In this document: one piece after another, positions 45,927 through 57,268 of the stretch
Position numbering within the stretch: the stretch's first letter is position 1
Layout of the letters: each line of letters starts with the position of its first letter
DNA from: Diplosphaera chodatii
Taxonomy: Eukaryota; Chlorophyta; Trebouxiophyceae; Prasiolales; Stichococcaceae
Assembly: GCA_032358165.1 (NCBI GenBank)
Contig: JAALGY010000032.1
Span: 2,046,001 to 2,110,000 of the forward strand
Direction of reading: 5' to 3'
DNA: 64,000 nt
The notes under the pieces: model-generated
Database searches by the model: none
What the model was told of the DNA's origin: nothing
What the model saw: the letters and a program-made list of their open reading frames with translations, nothing else
Made by a program: the position numbers and the translations under genes

Positions 45927-48900
45927 ATGATGCCTGTCTCCTGGTTGCTGAGCTGGGTGCGGCACATGCAGCAGAGGGATGACGGGCCGTCTGGCGGCGT
46001 CGGCAGGCATGTGGACGGCGTCAGCGACGATCTGTTTTTGGTCTACACCTTGATATGCGTTGGCCTCATCATGCTTGCAGCTTTGATGTCCGGAGTGAGT
46101 CCACGCATCATACTCACATACTCGCGCTCTGCATTGGTGCCGTGGAAGGTGATGCTGATGTCGCTGATACATGCATGACTGATATGTTGTGCAATGAGCA
46201 CAGCTCACGTTGGGGCTGCTATCGATCGACAGCACCACACTTGAGGTAGGCGCAGTCAGACAACAGAGCCACACGCAACGCTGGGTGCAGCTCATGTCAG
46301 AAGCAAGTTGCGCCAGAAGGGTTGTGTTGATGACGGTTGGCAAGGGAGTCGAATATCAAGCACCGCGGCAGCCTGCTGCCAGCTTTCACGAAGCAGCACG
46401 GCTGTTCCAAGAGCTTGAAGCTGGGTCAGTGCTCCGTCGTCGGTTGGCACCAGTCTACCGTGCAGTGATCACAACTTCGATGGTGGCACGGCAGGTGTTG
46501 CGGCGGTCGGGGACAGAACAGGAGAAGGCACATGCGGAGCGGGTGCTGCCCGTCGTGTCTAGGCCGCACCAGCTGCTCGTCACCTTGGTGCTGTGCAATG
46601 CCGTTGCAACAGAGGTGGGTCCAGAATCTACCTGCTGTAGGGCAGGGTCTGGGTGTAGACCTGCAAGCAGACCTTGGCAGCACATGCTGCAGATACTGGT
46701 GAAGTGCGACCGTTGCTGCTTGACAAAACCTGGAAAGCGCTGTTGACTTTTAACACAGGCACTCCCCATCTTCCTGGACCGGCTGGCTGATCCGATCACA
46801 GCAGTGATTGTCAGTATCATTGTCGTCCTGGTGTTTGGTGAGCCTGACAAGGTTGCATGGTGCAGTGTGCGCAATGTCAATTGCTGCTTGCTTGCTTGCC
46901 TCGATTGCATCATATTTGGTTCATATTGGGCTGGTGTGGTAGTGGGGCAATGATAACAACATTCGTGCTGTAGGTGAAATCATTCCACAGGCATTCTGCT
47001 CAGCTCATGGGCTGGCTGTCGGGGCACATGCAGCCTGGTTCGTCGAGCTGTTGATGGTTGTAACCAGCCCAGTTTCTTGGCCTATCAGCAAGATCCTCGA
47101 TTGGGCACTTGGCAGCCACAAGACAGTGAGGATCATGCTGCCGTCATGCTCTTGGCCATGACAAGATCACGGTCCTGACGAGACCCATGCAAGTTGCAGC
47201 CTGCCATGACGGCGGAGCTGAGCACCACGATGCTTCACAGGCAATCATGCGGCGCCGGCAGCTGAAAACACTGGTGGAGATCCACAGTCAACAGGAGGGA
47301 CTGGGCGGGAACCTCACCGACGATGAGATCATGGTCATGCAGGTATGGGTTGTTATCGGCATACCAGATGGCTGTGCACCTTGTGAGCACGGCATCCTGA
47401 TGCGGCTATGGGATGTGCAGGGTGCGCTGGACATGTCACGAAAGACAGCAGAGGCAGCCATGACGCCGTTGAACAAGGTGTTCATGCTCAGCAGCGATGC
47501 GGTGCTGAATGAGGCAACCCTGCAGTCAGTGCTGGCCTCTGGTCACTCGCGCATTCCTGTCTATGAGCGGCGCAACAGGTGCCAGCGGCTGTGTGTGTTG
47601 ATGTCTGTCAGAATGACCATTTATGGCTACATACTAAATGCGGATTCGTCTCCGCTGCTGTCAAGCTGAGCGCATGTCATCCACAGGCATGCCATCCTTG
47701 GTTGCATCCTGGTCAAGGAGCTGGCCTGGATTGACAAATCAGAGGCGATGCCGGTGGCCAACCTGAAGATGCGGTCCATCCCGACATTGCCAGCCAGCAT
47801 CGCGCTGTATGACCTGCTTCGGCTGTTCAGGGTGACAAAACCTTTATGACAGCATGACATTCTGTATGACGCCACAGTTCGCATGACATCTTTCGACGAC
47901 ATCGCCATGGCTGCGGCAAAATCTGGACACTGATGGATGGCACCCTCAAATGCTGGCTGACGCCTGCAGACGGGGCGCTCGCATGTGGCGCTCCTGGTGC
48001 AGCCCACGCTGCCGCGGCACCAGGAGGAGGCCGAGGCCAAGGGGGACGAGGTGCACCTCACCGTGCGAGCGGAGAGCGGCCATTTGGCGGACCACGCCCA
48101 GGTCGTGGCCCACCACAGCGACCCACACGACCCATGGCACCAGGTGACCAGAACGCGCCAAAATGAAGCCCTGTATTCTTGCTGGTGCCCAATCAAAGCG
48201 GGCCGTGATTGTCACAGCGGCAGTAATGTCTGCACACACAAGTGCAGGTGGTGCGAGCAGCGCACAGCTCAAGCATGGGGGCGGGGCAGCCAATCGGGGT
48301 GCGCTGCTGCATGTTGTGGTCCTTTCGCATCTAGATATCATGCTGCACTGGCGGCCTGCGCACCGTGCCTTACGCCCTTCCAACCACTTTTGTGCAGATC
48401 ATCACACTAGAGGATATACTGGAGGTAAGCCGACAGCCTATGGCAAGGACCGCACGTGTGCACTGCAGGCACTCCAGGCCAGTCCGGGAGCCCAGAGCAC
48501 GCCTGACCATGTACACCTGTGATCTGCCACAACACGAGACCAGTGCAGTACTGTGGTGGCCCGCAGGAGCTCCTGAAAGCCGAAATCATAGACGAGACGG
48601 ATGTATATGTGGACAACAACATGCGGCACCGAGTCAACGCTGCCAACATCCTGCAGACGCTGCCACCGCGTTTGCGCGCCATGGTGCAGGTGAGGCTGCC
48701 ATCATGGCATGCCATTAGGCGTCAGACTGCCCTGTCACAGCTGCAGAGATACAATTTGCGACGTGGACCGGGCTGGAAGATCAGCGGTTGCAAACATGTG
48801 TGCAGAGCAAGATGACGCCGCGGGTGGGCATGCTGGCTTCGGTGAGTGCGCAGCAACACATAACTCTAATCAACAGAATGTGCCAATTGGCGGTGCCCCT

Positions 48901-49318
48901 GCGGGAAGCGCATGGTTCAACCTATGCCAGACCAGGAGGATGTTGAACAGATTGCGCGGCCGGCTGCAGGTCCCAAGTGAGAATCAAGGCAGCCTGGCGC
49001 GCATCCTCAGCCACACCAGCTACACACCGCCAGCGCTGACGCCCATCGCAACCACGCCGCTCCGCTGCTCAGCATGTGGCACCAGCGCGGATGGCAGCGG
49101 GCCTCAGGCCCCAGCCCCAGTGTCCCCTGCACAGGTCGTCTGGTGCTGTTTACACACCAAGCCTGCTACTGACACGTGCTATATTGGGTGTGCCCTGCAA
49201 CAGCGCATGCGCTGACGTGAGACATCATCAGCAGGTGCGGGCGGCCATCAACGCTCTGACGCCGCTTTTGGACGGCCGGGACGATAATGATAGCCTTGCT
49301 GAGCGGCGGCAGGCATGA
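45927..49318 (+). CDS. CNNM/DUF21-CBS family membrane protein, copy 2, with His-rich loop
   Basis: The ATG at 45927 leads into a short N-terminus and the DUF21 domain: YTLICVGLIMLAALMSG, LTLGLLSIDSTTLE, VLRRSGTEQEKAHAERVLPV, LLVTLVLCNAVATE, ALPIFLDRLADPITAVIVSI, VFGEIIPQAFC and SWPISKILDWALG (46040-47110). IMRRRQLKTLVEIHSQQEGL follows. The first CBS domain has GALDMSRKTAEAAMTPLNKV, ASGHSRIPVYERRNR and LGCILVKELAWIDKSE (47420-47750). TGRSHVALLVQPTLP then opens a His-rich insertion of 8 His in 41 residues (48018-48140). The second CBS part has TLEDILEELL|KAEIIDETD (about 48405-48600) and YVDNNMRHRVNAANILQTLP. The tail is Ser/Pro/Thr-rich, and the last exon reads VRAAINALTPLLDGRDDNDS and ends at 49318. 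It is a clear paralogue of copy 1 on the other strand. Confidence 0.88.
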
Positions 49319-50258
49319 TGCAGCACGCATGCACTTGCGTGGAGTCCACAGGCTGACATTGGAACCTGCACTTTGTTTGCCATGGTGCATCTCGTGTTGT
49401 TGCTCGACTGACCTCTCAGACTTCTCAGCTCTCTCTTCTCAGCACCAACGCATGATGAGGTCTGTCGTGCGTCGTGGCTCTCTCAAGCAATGAGCGAGAG
49501 CAGCCGTTCTATGACTTATGATGCTGGCAACGTGATGTAGGGTGCTACTCGAGACCTACTTGGCGACGTAGCTCACCTTTGCTGGTTGATGAAACTGTAG
49601 CCGAAACGATTCCTGGCCTTGGCAGCTTGACGTCATGTCTGTATTCGACAGAGCCGAAAACTTCGGCAAATGGAATGGACGGAAGCTGATTTTCAAGCTT
49701 GATCGAACAGAAAGGCGACCACATTTCAATTGAATTGAATTGAGTTTGGTAGGGACTTAGGGAGCCAACCAGCCAGTAGCCTCCTGTGAAGCCGATCAAA
49801 GTGTCTTAGCCAGCCTCCCTTTTAGATGGATGGTCTGCCACCCGTACCCACTCCCGTACAGCATCGCCACTTTGAGTGATGGAAAAGTTTGCCGTTATCA
49901 CTGCATTGTCGCAATTATACGAAGTCAGTTCAGTCCGTGAGCGTGCTGTGCTGTTCGATGCAACCCGTGTGGTGTAGTTCGAACATCCAGCAGTGAGAAT
50001 TTTGGTGCGCTGTCAGCAGACAACAGCTTGGTGTCGCACACTGCAGCTCGTTGATTATCGCTGCTGCAATACTGAATCTGTCTGACAGCGGCTGAAACAG
50101 GAGTCTGAATTCGACAGCACCGGCAGCACGAACGTGGTGAGCCACAGTCCTGCGTCTCGAGTGGGGACCGCCCTGAGCGCCAATCGCAATGCTGGGATGA
50201 CAGCCTAGCGGCCGCGAGTTCCGGTCAAGCTCAAAGCCGACCAAGTTTCCAGGCAGCT
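49319..50258. other. Intergenic region upstream of UFC1, base-composition island
   Basis: About 940 bases between same-strand genes. The part around 49560-49900 is AT-richer than its surroundings, with a short tandem ttgaattgaattgag at 49729-49743. A minus-strand frame at 49799-49545 (84 codons, no recognised family) has codon use unlike the neighbours. It may be a degraded insertion or simply noncoding. Confidence 0.35.
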
Positions 50259-51284
50259 ATGGCAGAGTGGAGCAGCGGTACCAAGTCCACAGTCCAGAAG
50301 ATTCCTTTGCTCACGGTGAGCGCAAGGCGATGGCACTACCTGGCTGCATCTCATGGGCGTACATGTTGATATAGCACCATTTCGACCTGCAATTGCAACC
50401 ATGTAGCAGTATGGGTCCTGCTGCTACAGGTGACAGCGGGGCCCCGCGACAAGGAGGGCTGGGCGAAACGGTTCAGGGAGGCAAGTCACCAACTGCAGTT
50501 GCTGTACGGGGCTGGTCGGGCGCTTCCGAGCTGGAGGCCACACGACATATGGTAGTATCCTGCTCCCCTGCAGGAACTCCAGGCGTTGATCAAGTACATC
50601 CAGATCAACAAGGCATCAGACAGCGACTGGTTCAACATCACGTCATCAAAGGACGGCATCCACTGGTCAGTGCCTCCTCAGTGAGCCATGGTGCATTTTG
50701 CGGTGTCATCGGCATTGCAGCCGGTTCTTACAATGCACCACACGGTCCTGGTGTCGCGTGCAGGTCTGGCAAGTGCTGGTATGTTCACGAGCTGCTCAGA
50801 TACGAGTTCGACTTCGAGTTTGACGTGCCGGCAACCTACCCCAGCACGGCGCCAGAGATCCAGATCCCGGAGCTGGACGGCAAGACTGCCAAGATGTATC
50901 GTGGCGGCAAGATCTGCCTGACTGTGCACTTCAAGCCGCTGTGGGCGAAGAACAGGTGATGCGTTCAATGTGCATTACGTTGACTGAGACCATCGCATCC
51001 GCACAGTCCTGCCACAGCTGCCTGCGGTTGCCACCAGACCGACACGGACTCCTGCTTGTGGTGTGCAGTCCGCACTTTGGCCTGGCGCACGCGCTCTGTC
51101 TGGGGCTGGCGCCCTGGTTGGCGGCTGAGGTCCCACACCTCGTGAGCACAGTGCACCATACTGTCACGTCCAGCTGCAGAGCATCTCTCAGCAGGTTGGT
51201 CTGTATAGCTGCAGTAGACAGCAGCCTCACAAGGGACCATGCTGTGTGCAGGTGGAGACCGGAGTGTTGCAGTCCAAGCATTGA
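50259..51284 (+). CDS. UFC1: UFM1-conjugating enzyme (E2) UFC1
   Basis: UFC1 takes UFM1 from UBA5 and, with UFL1, modifies targets such as ER-bound ribosomes. Six exons are clear. The ATG at 50259 gives [19 protein letters not shown]. The next exons give [17 protein letters not shown], then [20 protein letters not shown], then [40 protein letters not shown] and [20 protein letters not shown]. The last two give [20 protein letters not shown] and [10 protein letters not shown], ending at 51282-51284. The catalytic Cys is in KICLT. The residue two after it, an Asp in the animal enzyme (CLTDHF), is Val here. The intron after KRFRE starts with GCAAGT, a GC-AG intron. TGTAA, the algal polyadenylation word, is at 51340-51344. 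Length (about 165 residues) matches the family. Confidence 0.96.
50481..50573 (+). other. GC-AG intron in UFC1
   Basis: Alignment to UFC1 requires KRFRE to join ELQALI. The only donor that does this is GAG|GCAAGT at 50481, with the acceptor CAG ending at 50573 (93 bases). Reading through would insert about 30 residues absent from the family. Confidence 0.8.
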
Positions 51285-51429
51285 CTTCGCAACACTTGGG
51301 ACCGATGATGTAGAAGTATGACAGTTCTGCATTGCCATCTGTAAATGCTTGCATTGGGGTCTGTAGTCAGAGGTCCAGGGATCCGGCAACGAATAGTTGA
51401 ATCTACTATACATACACTGCACAGAGCGT

Positions 51430-54353
51430 CTAAGCTGTCGGCCAGCAGGGCGCTTGCTGCAGATCTCTTACCACCCGTGCCGCTGCATTGTGACCCGCAC
51501 AGCCAATCACAGAGCCGCCCGGGTGGCACCCTGCTGACGCTGCATACAAGCCCTGCAAACCACACAAGCAATGCTTCAGATGGGGCGCAATCAGTCTCAT
51601 AGTCCTCTAGCCAGCTGCAACTCTCACCAGCTTGAAAGGTGCCATGCCTGGATAGGGGTGAAGTACGGCATCCTCTTGTCGAATGCAAAGGTGCCGTTCT
51701 GCACGTGGTGGATGTGGCCCCGCGAGATGCCAAAATGCGATTCGATTTTCGGCGGCGGCAGCGCAAAACTGTCAATGACCAGGTCCGACATGCCTGCAGC
51801 GACACCAACAACCATGACTCGCAGTCGCCGTGCAAACAGCATTCGGACCAAATGTCGCGAAAGCCGCTCACACAGCTGAAGCGCATTCTGGAGCGAATCA
51901 GTCACCTGGCGCAAAGCGGTCGCAGATGGACAGCAGGTGGCGCACATACCCGTCCAGCTGCTCGTCCCAGCTGCTGCCAGCGGGCTGGTAGGGCACCGGC
52001 CCCACGAACAGGGCCGAGTTGTGCCGCCCCTCCGCATCCTGTCGTTGATGAAATGCCATGTTGCCCACTGGAGACGGCGGGTGCGCTGTGTCGATGCCTG
52101 CTCACTAGGCGACACACCTGTAGCGATGGGTCCACGCCTGTGTGCTGATACAGCTCGATGGTGGGAAACTGCGGCAGCTCGCCGCGTGCGGCCTCCGCAA
52201 ACATCTGCAAATAGACAGCTTGTTACCATGCATGGCCCACGACCCAGCTCACAAGTCTGGTCGCCACAGGGCTGCCGCTCAGGACGCTGCAACAGGCTGT
52301 GCACCTGGTCCATGGAGCTGCTGACGACGTCCTCGTCGGGGAGCAGGTGCGTCGTGGTGCGGTGCTGGCCCACCGGCTGTGGCAAACACTTGAACACAGG
52401 CAGCCCCTTGAGCGCCAGGTTCACCTGCGCAGACGTCAACACAGCTCGTGCTCATTGCCTGACGTGATTCTACATGCTAACAGTGACGCCTCCAGACGCC
52501 ACACCGCCAGCCCCAAGCGGACCTTCAGGACGCTGCCATCAACTTTCTGGCTCTCCAGCTGAGCATCCAGCTGCGGCGGCAGGTGCTGTGGCTCCAGCAG
52601 CTGCTGCAGCCGAAAGGGATCAGCGTTGACGACGACTGCCTTTGCCTGCAGCCGCCGCCCGTCTGCAAATGTGACGCCTGTCGCTGCCCCGTCCGCCACC
52701 TCCACCCGCGCGACAGGCCTGCACGGACCAACGGTTCGCTGGCCCATGTACAAAGCATGGCCATTGGGTCATCAGCAGTGAAGTGGTATGCGTATCACAT
52801 CACAGAAAATTTCAGCACAATTCGCACCTGCCGGTCTCAATCCTGGCACCAGCCCGCAGGGCGGCGTGCGCAAGGGCCTGTGTGACGGTCCCCATGCCGC
52901 CCCTGACCACCTGCCATGCAGGAAGGCTGGAACCTGCAATGAGGGTCTGTGTCACTCGCAACAAGGCACTGTGCCAACAGTACATGGCGTGGTCACCCCA
53001 CTGCAGACGCACCATCCAGGTGCCGTCAGCCCCGGGAAGCCGGCACTGCACACGGGAGCAGACACAACGGCGCTCAGGATCGCCCACTGCGAAACTTGGA
53101 CTGAGGATCAGAAGCGACTGGCAGCTGTGCAGCGCACCATCTGATGCAGCAGAAAGTTTGCGCCGGTGCCAGCATCGTTCCAGCTGCCGGTGAATGCGGA
53201 TGTGCCATCAGTCGCTGCATACATCGCCTTTAGCAGAGGGCTCTTGAAGCCAAAGCGGTCGAGGTACACATTGATGGAGTGGCTGCACCAAGCAGTAGAG
53301 CCGTTTACTTGCATCTGCAACAAACTCATGCAGCACAGGCTGTGTCCCAGCAGAAGGGAGCTCACCTGCACATGTGGATGAAATGGTGCTGTAAGGACGG
53401 CCGCACGTAGCGTGCAGCCGTCTCCTCGAGCGACATCGGCTCCCGGAGCATCGACGCCGCCAAATCCCGGCGGAGTGCCTCCAGCTCTGCCTGCTTGCAG
53501 CACACAGAGGTGGAAAGAAAGCTACTGCCAGAGAGCCCCGACAGCAAGCAGCACAAGTTGGAGCGCACCTGCATGCGGCAGTCGGCACGCCAGTCCTCCA
53601 GGGAGAAGAACTTGATGAACTGGCTGCGTGTCGCCTCGCGGTCGCTGCCGAACAGCAGGTACTTCTCGCCTGTCGTTGGCTGCAGTCAGGGTGCGCACCG
53701 CCGCTGACTGCGCATCATGCAGCTGCCATGCTATCCTGGATCGAGTTCCTGTCAGCACATCCAAGCCGCACCAAAAAGTAGTGCGGGTCCCGCCGCATGA
53801 GCGGCAGGCTGATGCCCAACACCTGCAGTTTGATAGACCTGACCATCAGGATCTGCAAACACGCACGCAAGCAACACAGCTCGAGGCAGGCAAGATGCAG
53901 TGGATCACAGACCTGCAGCAGTTCTGGCGGCATCAGTCCCAGCAGGTATGCTCCAGTGGAGCTGCCCAGGCCGGGCGCATTTTGAAATGGGTACTCTGCA
54001 TAGCATCGATGCTGCTCACGTTTCTACTCACACGCTGAGCACCAAGTTGTTTCCTACCTTGCGTACCAAGGGATGTTGATGTAATCGATAGAGTGCATAG
54101 AATGACGCAGTGACGTTGTCCTACCTGTTCTACAGGCGCCGCCCACAACATCCTTCGCCTCCACAACATGCACTCGCATTCCTTGCTTGGCCAGCAAGGC
54201 CGCTGCCACCAAACCATTGTGCCCGGCACCCACGATCACCACATCTGGGCTGCCAGCTGTTGCATGGGCGCTGAAGCCGCGGCTGGCATGAGATGGAAAC
54301 TTTCGGTTGCAAACCTGTGAAAGCAGCCTGGCGGCCTTTGACAAGCTGCCCAT
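51430..54353 (-). CDS. FAD-dependent oxidoreductase, PYROXD2/phytoene-desaturase-like
   Basis: The family contains carotenoid desaturases and mitochondrial PYROXD2, whose substrate is not settled. The ATG at 54353 begins a basic, Ser/Ala-rich presequence (SLSKAARLLSQV, KFPSHASRGFSAH) suggestive of mitochondria. The dinucleotide fold then follows: DVVIVGAGHNGLVAAALLAK (GxGxxG) and VHVVEAKDVVGGACRT (about 54240-54140). Middle exons give LGISLPLMRRDPHYF (about 53815-53770), EKYLLFGSDREATRSQFIKF (about 53670), EALRRDLAASMLREPMSLEE (about 53480-53420) and SPLLKAMYAATDGTSAFTGS (about 53240). They continue with VVRGGMGTVTQALAHAALRA (about 52920-52870), GVTFADGRRLQAKAVVVNAD (about 52670-52620), NLALKGLPVFKCLPQ (about 52420) and LFVGPVPYQPAGSSWDEQLD (about 52010). 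The C-terminal FAD-contact region is GLYAASAGCHPGGSVIGCAG (about 51550-51490). The stop TAG is at 51430. It is convergent with UFC1, 145 bases away. Confidence 0.85.
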
Positions 54354-54866
54354 TGCGCAGCGTTCAGTGTTTGCACTCACGACTGCATCCTCCTAAGCAG
54401 CAATGCGCATGTGCATCATCTCAGTCGGGCAAGCATTGGATGTGACGATTGTCACAGCAGTAACGTGTGCTGGATTGCGTGCATGCACCGCCACCAAGAC
54501 TCAAGTGGCAGGCTGCCAGCTCAGTTGCTGCCTTAAATTTAGTAGGGTACTGAACATGTTGCACTCTGCAAGCAGCGAGCTGGCATCTGAAGATGATGTC
54601 AGGTCATCTTCGTGTTGATGGGACCAGGCCCAATAGGTGTTGTCCGTACCCCTAAAGGAATTTTGATTTGGGCCGCAACCATGTACTTCATCCAGTGACT
54701 TCAACTCGTCCCTATCCAAACGCGGCAACTAAACACTTCAAAGCGACCAAGTAGTGGGTCCTACCAATGTGCACTACCCTGTCAACCCGCCGCCCATACA
54801 TCGGGCATCTGAGTGGTTTGTTTGATGGTTCTGGTGGTCATGCAGTTTGCCGTGTGGACCCTTTGG
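54354..54866. other. Intergenic region between the PYROXD2-like and PC-esterase-like genes
   Basis: About 510 bases, with the promoter of the former and the 3' end of the latter. A minus frame at 54728-54501 has no recognised family. No repeats were noticed. Confidence 0.3.
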
Positions 54867-57268
54867 TCACTTGGCCGTCGCTTGGTTCATCACCACGTTG
54901 AATATGACCTGCATCACATGACCAATGGCTAGGTCATGTATCGACCATCTAGGCAAGACTGCGTATGGCATTTCGTGTGCCCACGCAACCACCCCGCCCT
55001 TGCACGCATTACACTTGCTTGCCTGCCAGACGTTGCGGTTCATCTCGTCAAGGCACTGCCCGTCCTCCGTCATGAAGACACCCACCAATGGCGCCCCGTA
55101 CTGCCTGCAGGTAGCGGAAGATGGTGAATACTCACTTGAGGCCCATGCCAGGGATGCTCACTGCACTTTGCCAAATGCGCTTGCCACCAACCAGCAAAGA
55201 GCAATACCTGTCACGGAACCAGTTGGTGGTGGTGTCGTGCAGCGCCACCTGTGCAGATCAGCAGCATGCTTGAACCCAAGCTTGACATGCGCAGCCGACA
55301 CATTGCGGCGCAGTGAGGTCTTCACGCACCTTGTTGTTGGTAGCTGGCCACGTCAGGAAGCACTGCGTGATGCAAACCGAACACATCTTGTCACTGCACA
55401 CGACTTTGGATGACAGGGACCAACATCAGCGCTCGCTCTGGAGACACAGGCAGCAGGTGTGCAAACCTGGTAGTGCCAGTTCTCATTTGAACAGATCGGC
55501 GGGGCATTTCTGCTGAGCGACATCGCATCAAAGTCGACGAAGCGGATGTTGCTGCCGGCTGGGCGCTCTGACACCCACCGCTTCATGATGTCGTTCCTGG
55601 ACCTGTATGCCTGCAGTAGTGCAGGGCCCTGCGGGGCAACCGGCAAACCCCACTCGAACTGGCACATTGCGCGGCAAGGTCGATGCAACAATCAAAACGA
55701 CAGAAGCTACTCTTGAGAAGCAGTGGCACGAGCAACTGAACCTGTTTGCCGGTGTGCGCTAGCGTGTGAGCCGACGGGATGCTCAGCACCACAACATTGA
55801 CCAGCTTCCTCGAAATTTTTTCTATGTAATCCAAGTAATCCTGCGCAGAACAGCACGGTACGTGGGTGTGCCTGTACACTTTTTGACACATACTTGGCAG
55901 CGTTGCATGGTGCGCGCTCACCTGCGGCACCTCTGGAAACCAGACCCAGTACCCCACCGACAGCACCACGGTGAGCCGGCGCCCAGATCCAGTCGCCTTG
56001 GCCATGTACTTTCGCAAGTACCTGCGATGGAGGCAGCCACATCGCGCACCACGGCCTCACACGTCTTGATGCAACAACACAGAAAGGACGGGGCTACGTG
56101 GTGCGCACCGGAGCTGCAGCTCGTAGTCGGGCGCATGCATGTAGTTGATCGCCATGTGGGGCTTCTCGCACAGCATGAGCGGGTCTGCGTCGGGGCTGTA
56201 CTTGAAGAAGCTGGGGATGGTGTCCTGCAGTTCAGCACAGCCGATGGTTTCAAGGGCTTACAACATGCGCATGGCTGTCTGGCGGACTCAGTGTCAACAC
56301 CACCCAACACCCCACCTCCAAGTAGTCGAGGTCGAGGCGCTTGAAGGACTCGACAGCTGTGTCGCTATTGGGTGGCGCCATGCGAAAGCGGTCTGCTTCC
56401 TCACATACCTGCAGCAGTCGACACCACTATGGCAGCTAACAAGGGCATTGAGGCATTGTGAGGCTGAACTTCCTCACAGCATATGCTGCAACGCTTCAAC
56501 AACGGCGCTGCATGTGGGCACACCCCAGCCCACGCACGGCGTAGCTGGCGTGAGCATGGACATGGTAGTCCATCACGCGCCGGGTGCCGCGCATCATGTG
56601 CGCCAGCCGGATGAACAGCTGTCGCATCATGCTGTCGCCGGTCACCAGCAGATCCGTGCTGCGGCTCTGGAAAAAGTCCAGCACCTGCAACAGCAGCGCG
56701 GTGTGAGGTGTCACCGTGCTTACTCACAACCCGGCTGCACACACAGTTCGGTGCATGCTCCTGACATGACAGGCGGCCCCACCTCACTGCGGGTGTACTG
56801 GAAGAAGCTGCAGTTTGCTGCATCCGCGAGCGGCGCATATGTGTAGTGCTGCTGCTCGGTCTGGCGAAAGTCGCCCGGTAGCCCGCCGTCGCAGCAGGCC
56901 TCGGCGCAGGTGGGCAGCGGGCGCGTGCGCACCGTCATAAATGGGTCCTCGCACGTGTTGCGCGTGCCGTTCTCGTAGACGCCGCTGCCGTGAAACAGGC
57001 ACGGCAACTCCGAGCGCATGTCGAAGCTGATGGGGTGCAGCGGCTCTGGGTACACGACATCGTCGTCGGACAGGGTGGCAAACAGGCAGCCCGCCGGCCT
57101 GTACTGGGTGCATGTCTTGGCGTCCGCGTGTGAGGCTGCCATCAGCACTGCTGCCATCCAAGTGAGCGCCGCTGCAGGCGTTCGGGCTGCGAAGTGCCCC
57201 CGCCGTCGCCGCCCAGCTCGCTGGTGCTCCTGGCGTGCTGATCCTTGCCACATGGCGCGGTGCTGCAT
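54867..57268 (-). CDS. Secretory GDS-motif protein, PC-esterase/CAS1/TBL-like (acyl-esterase or acetyltransferase)
   Basis: The ATG at 57268 starts an Arg-rich segment followed by a hydrophobic stretch (TPAAALTWMAAVLMAASHA), a signal peptide or signal anchor. A Cys-rich ectodomain follows (CTQYRPAGC, CLFHGSGVYENGTRNTCEDP, CAEACCDGG), including an N-glycosylation sequon in NGTRNT. The catalytic GDS block is LLVTGDSMMRQLFIRLAHMM (about 56670-56610). Later exons give KRLDLDYLE (about 56345), FFKYSPDADPLMLCEKPHMA (about 56220-56160), YLDYIEKISRKLVNVVVLSI (about 55840-55780) and SNIRFVDFDAMSLSR (about 55550). CSNENWHYQ (about 55500) is probably the second catalytic motif, though the usual DxxH would be ExxH here. 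VALHDTTTNWFRDR and MCSVCITQCFLTWPATNNK follow. Proteins of this family add or remove O-acyl groups on glycans. The 3' end is uncertain: another reading of the last exon stops at 55048. Confidence 0.65.
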
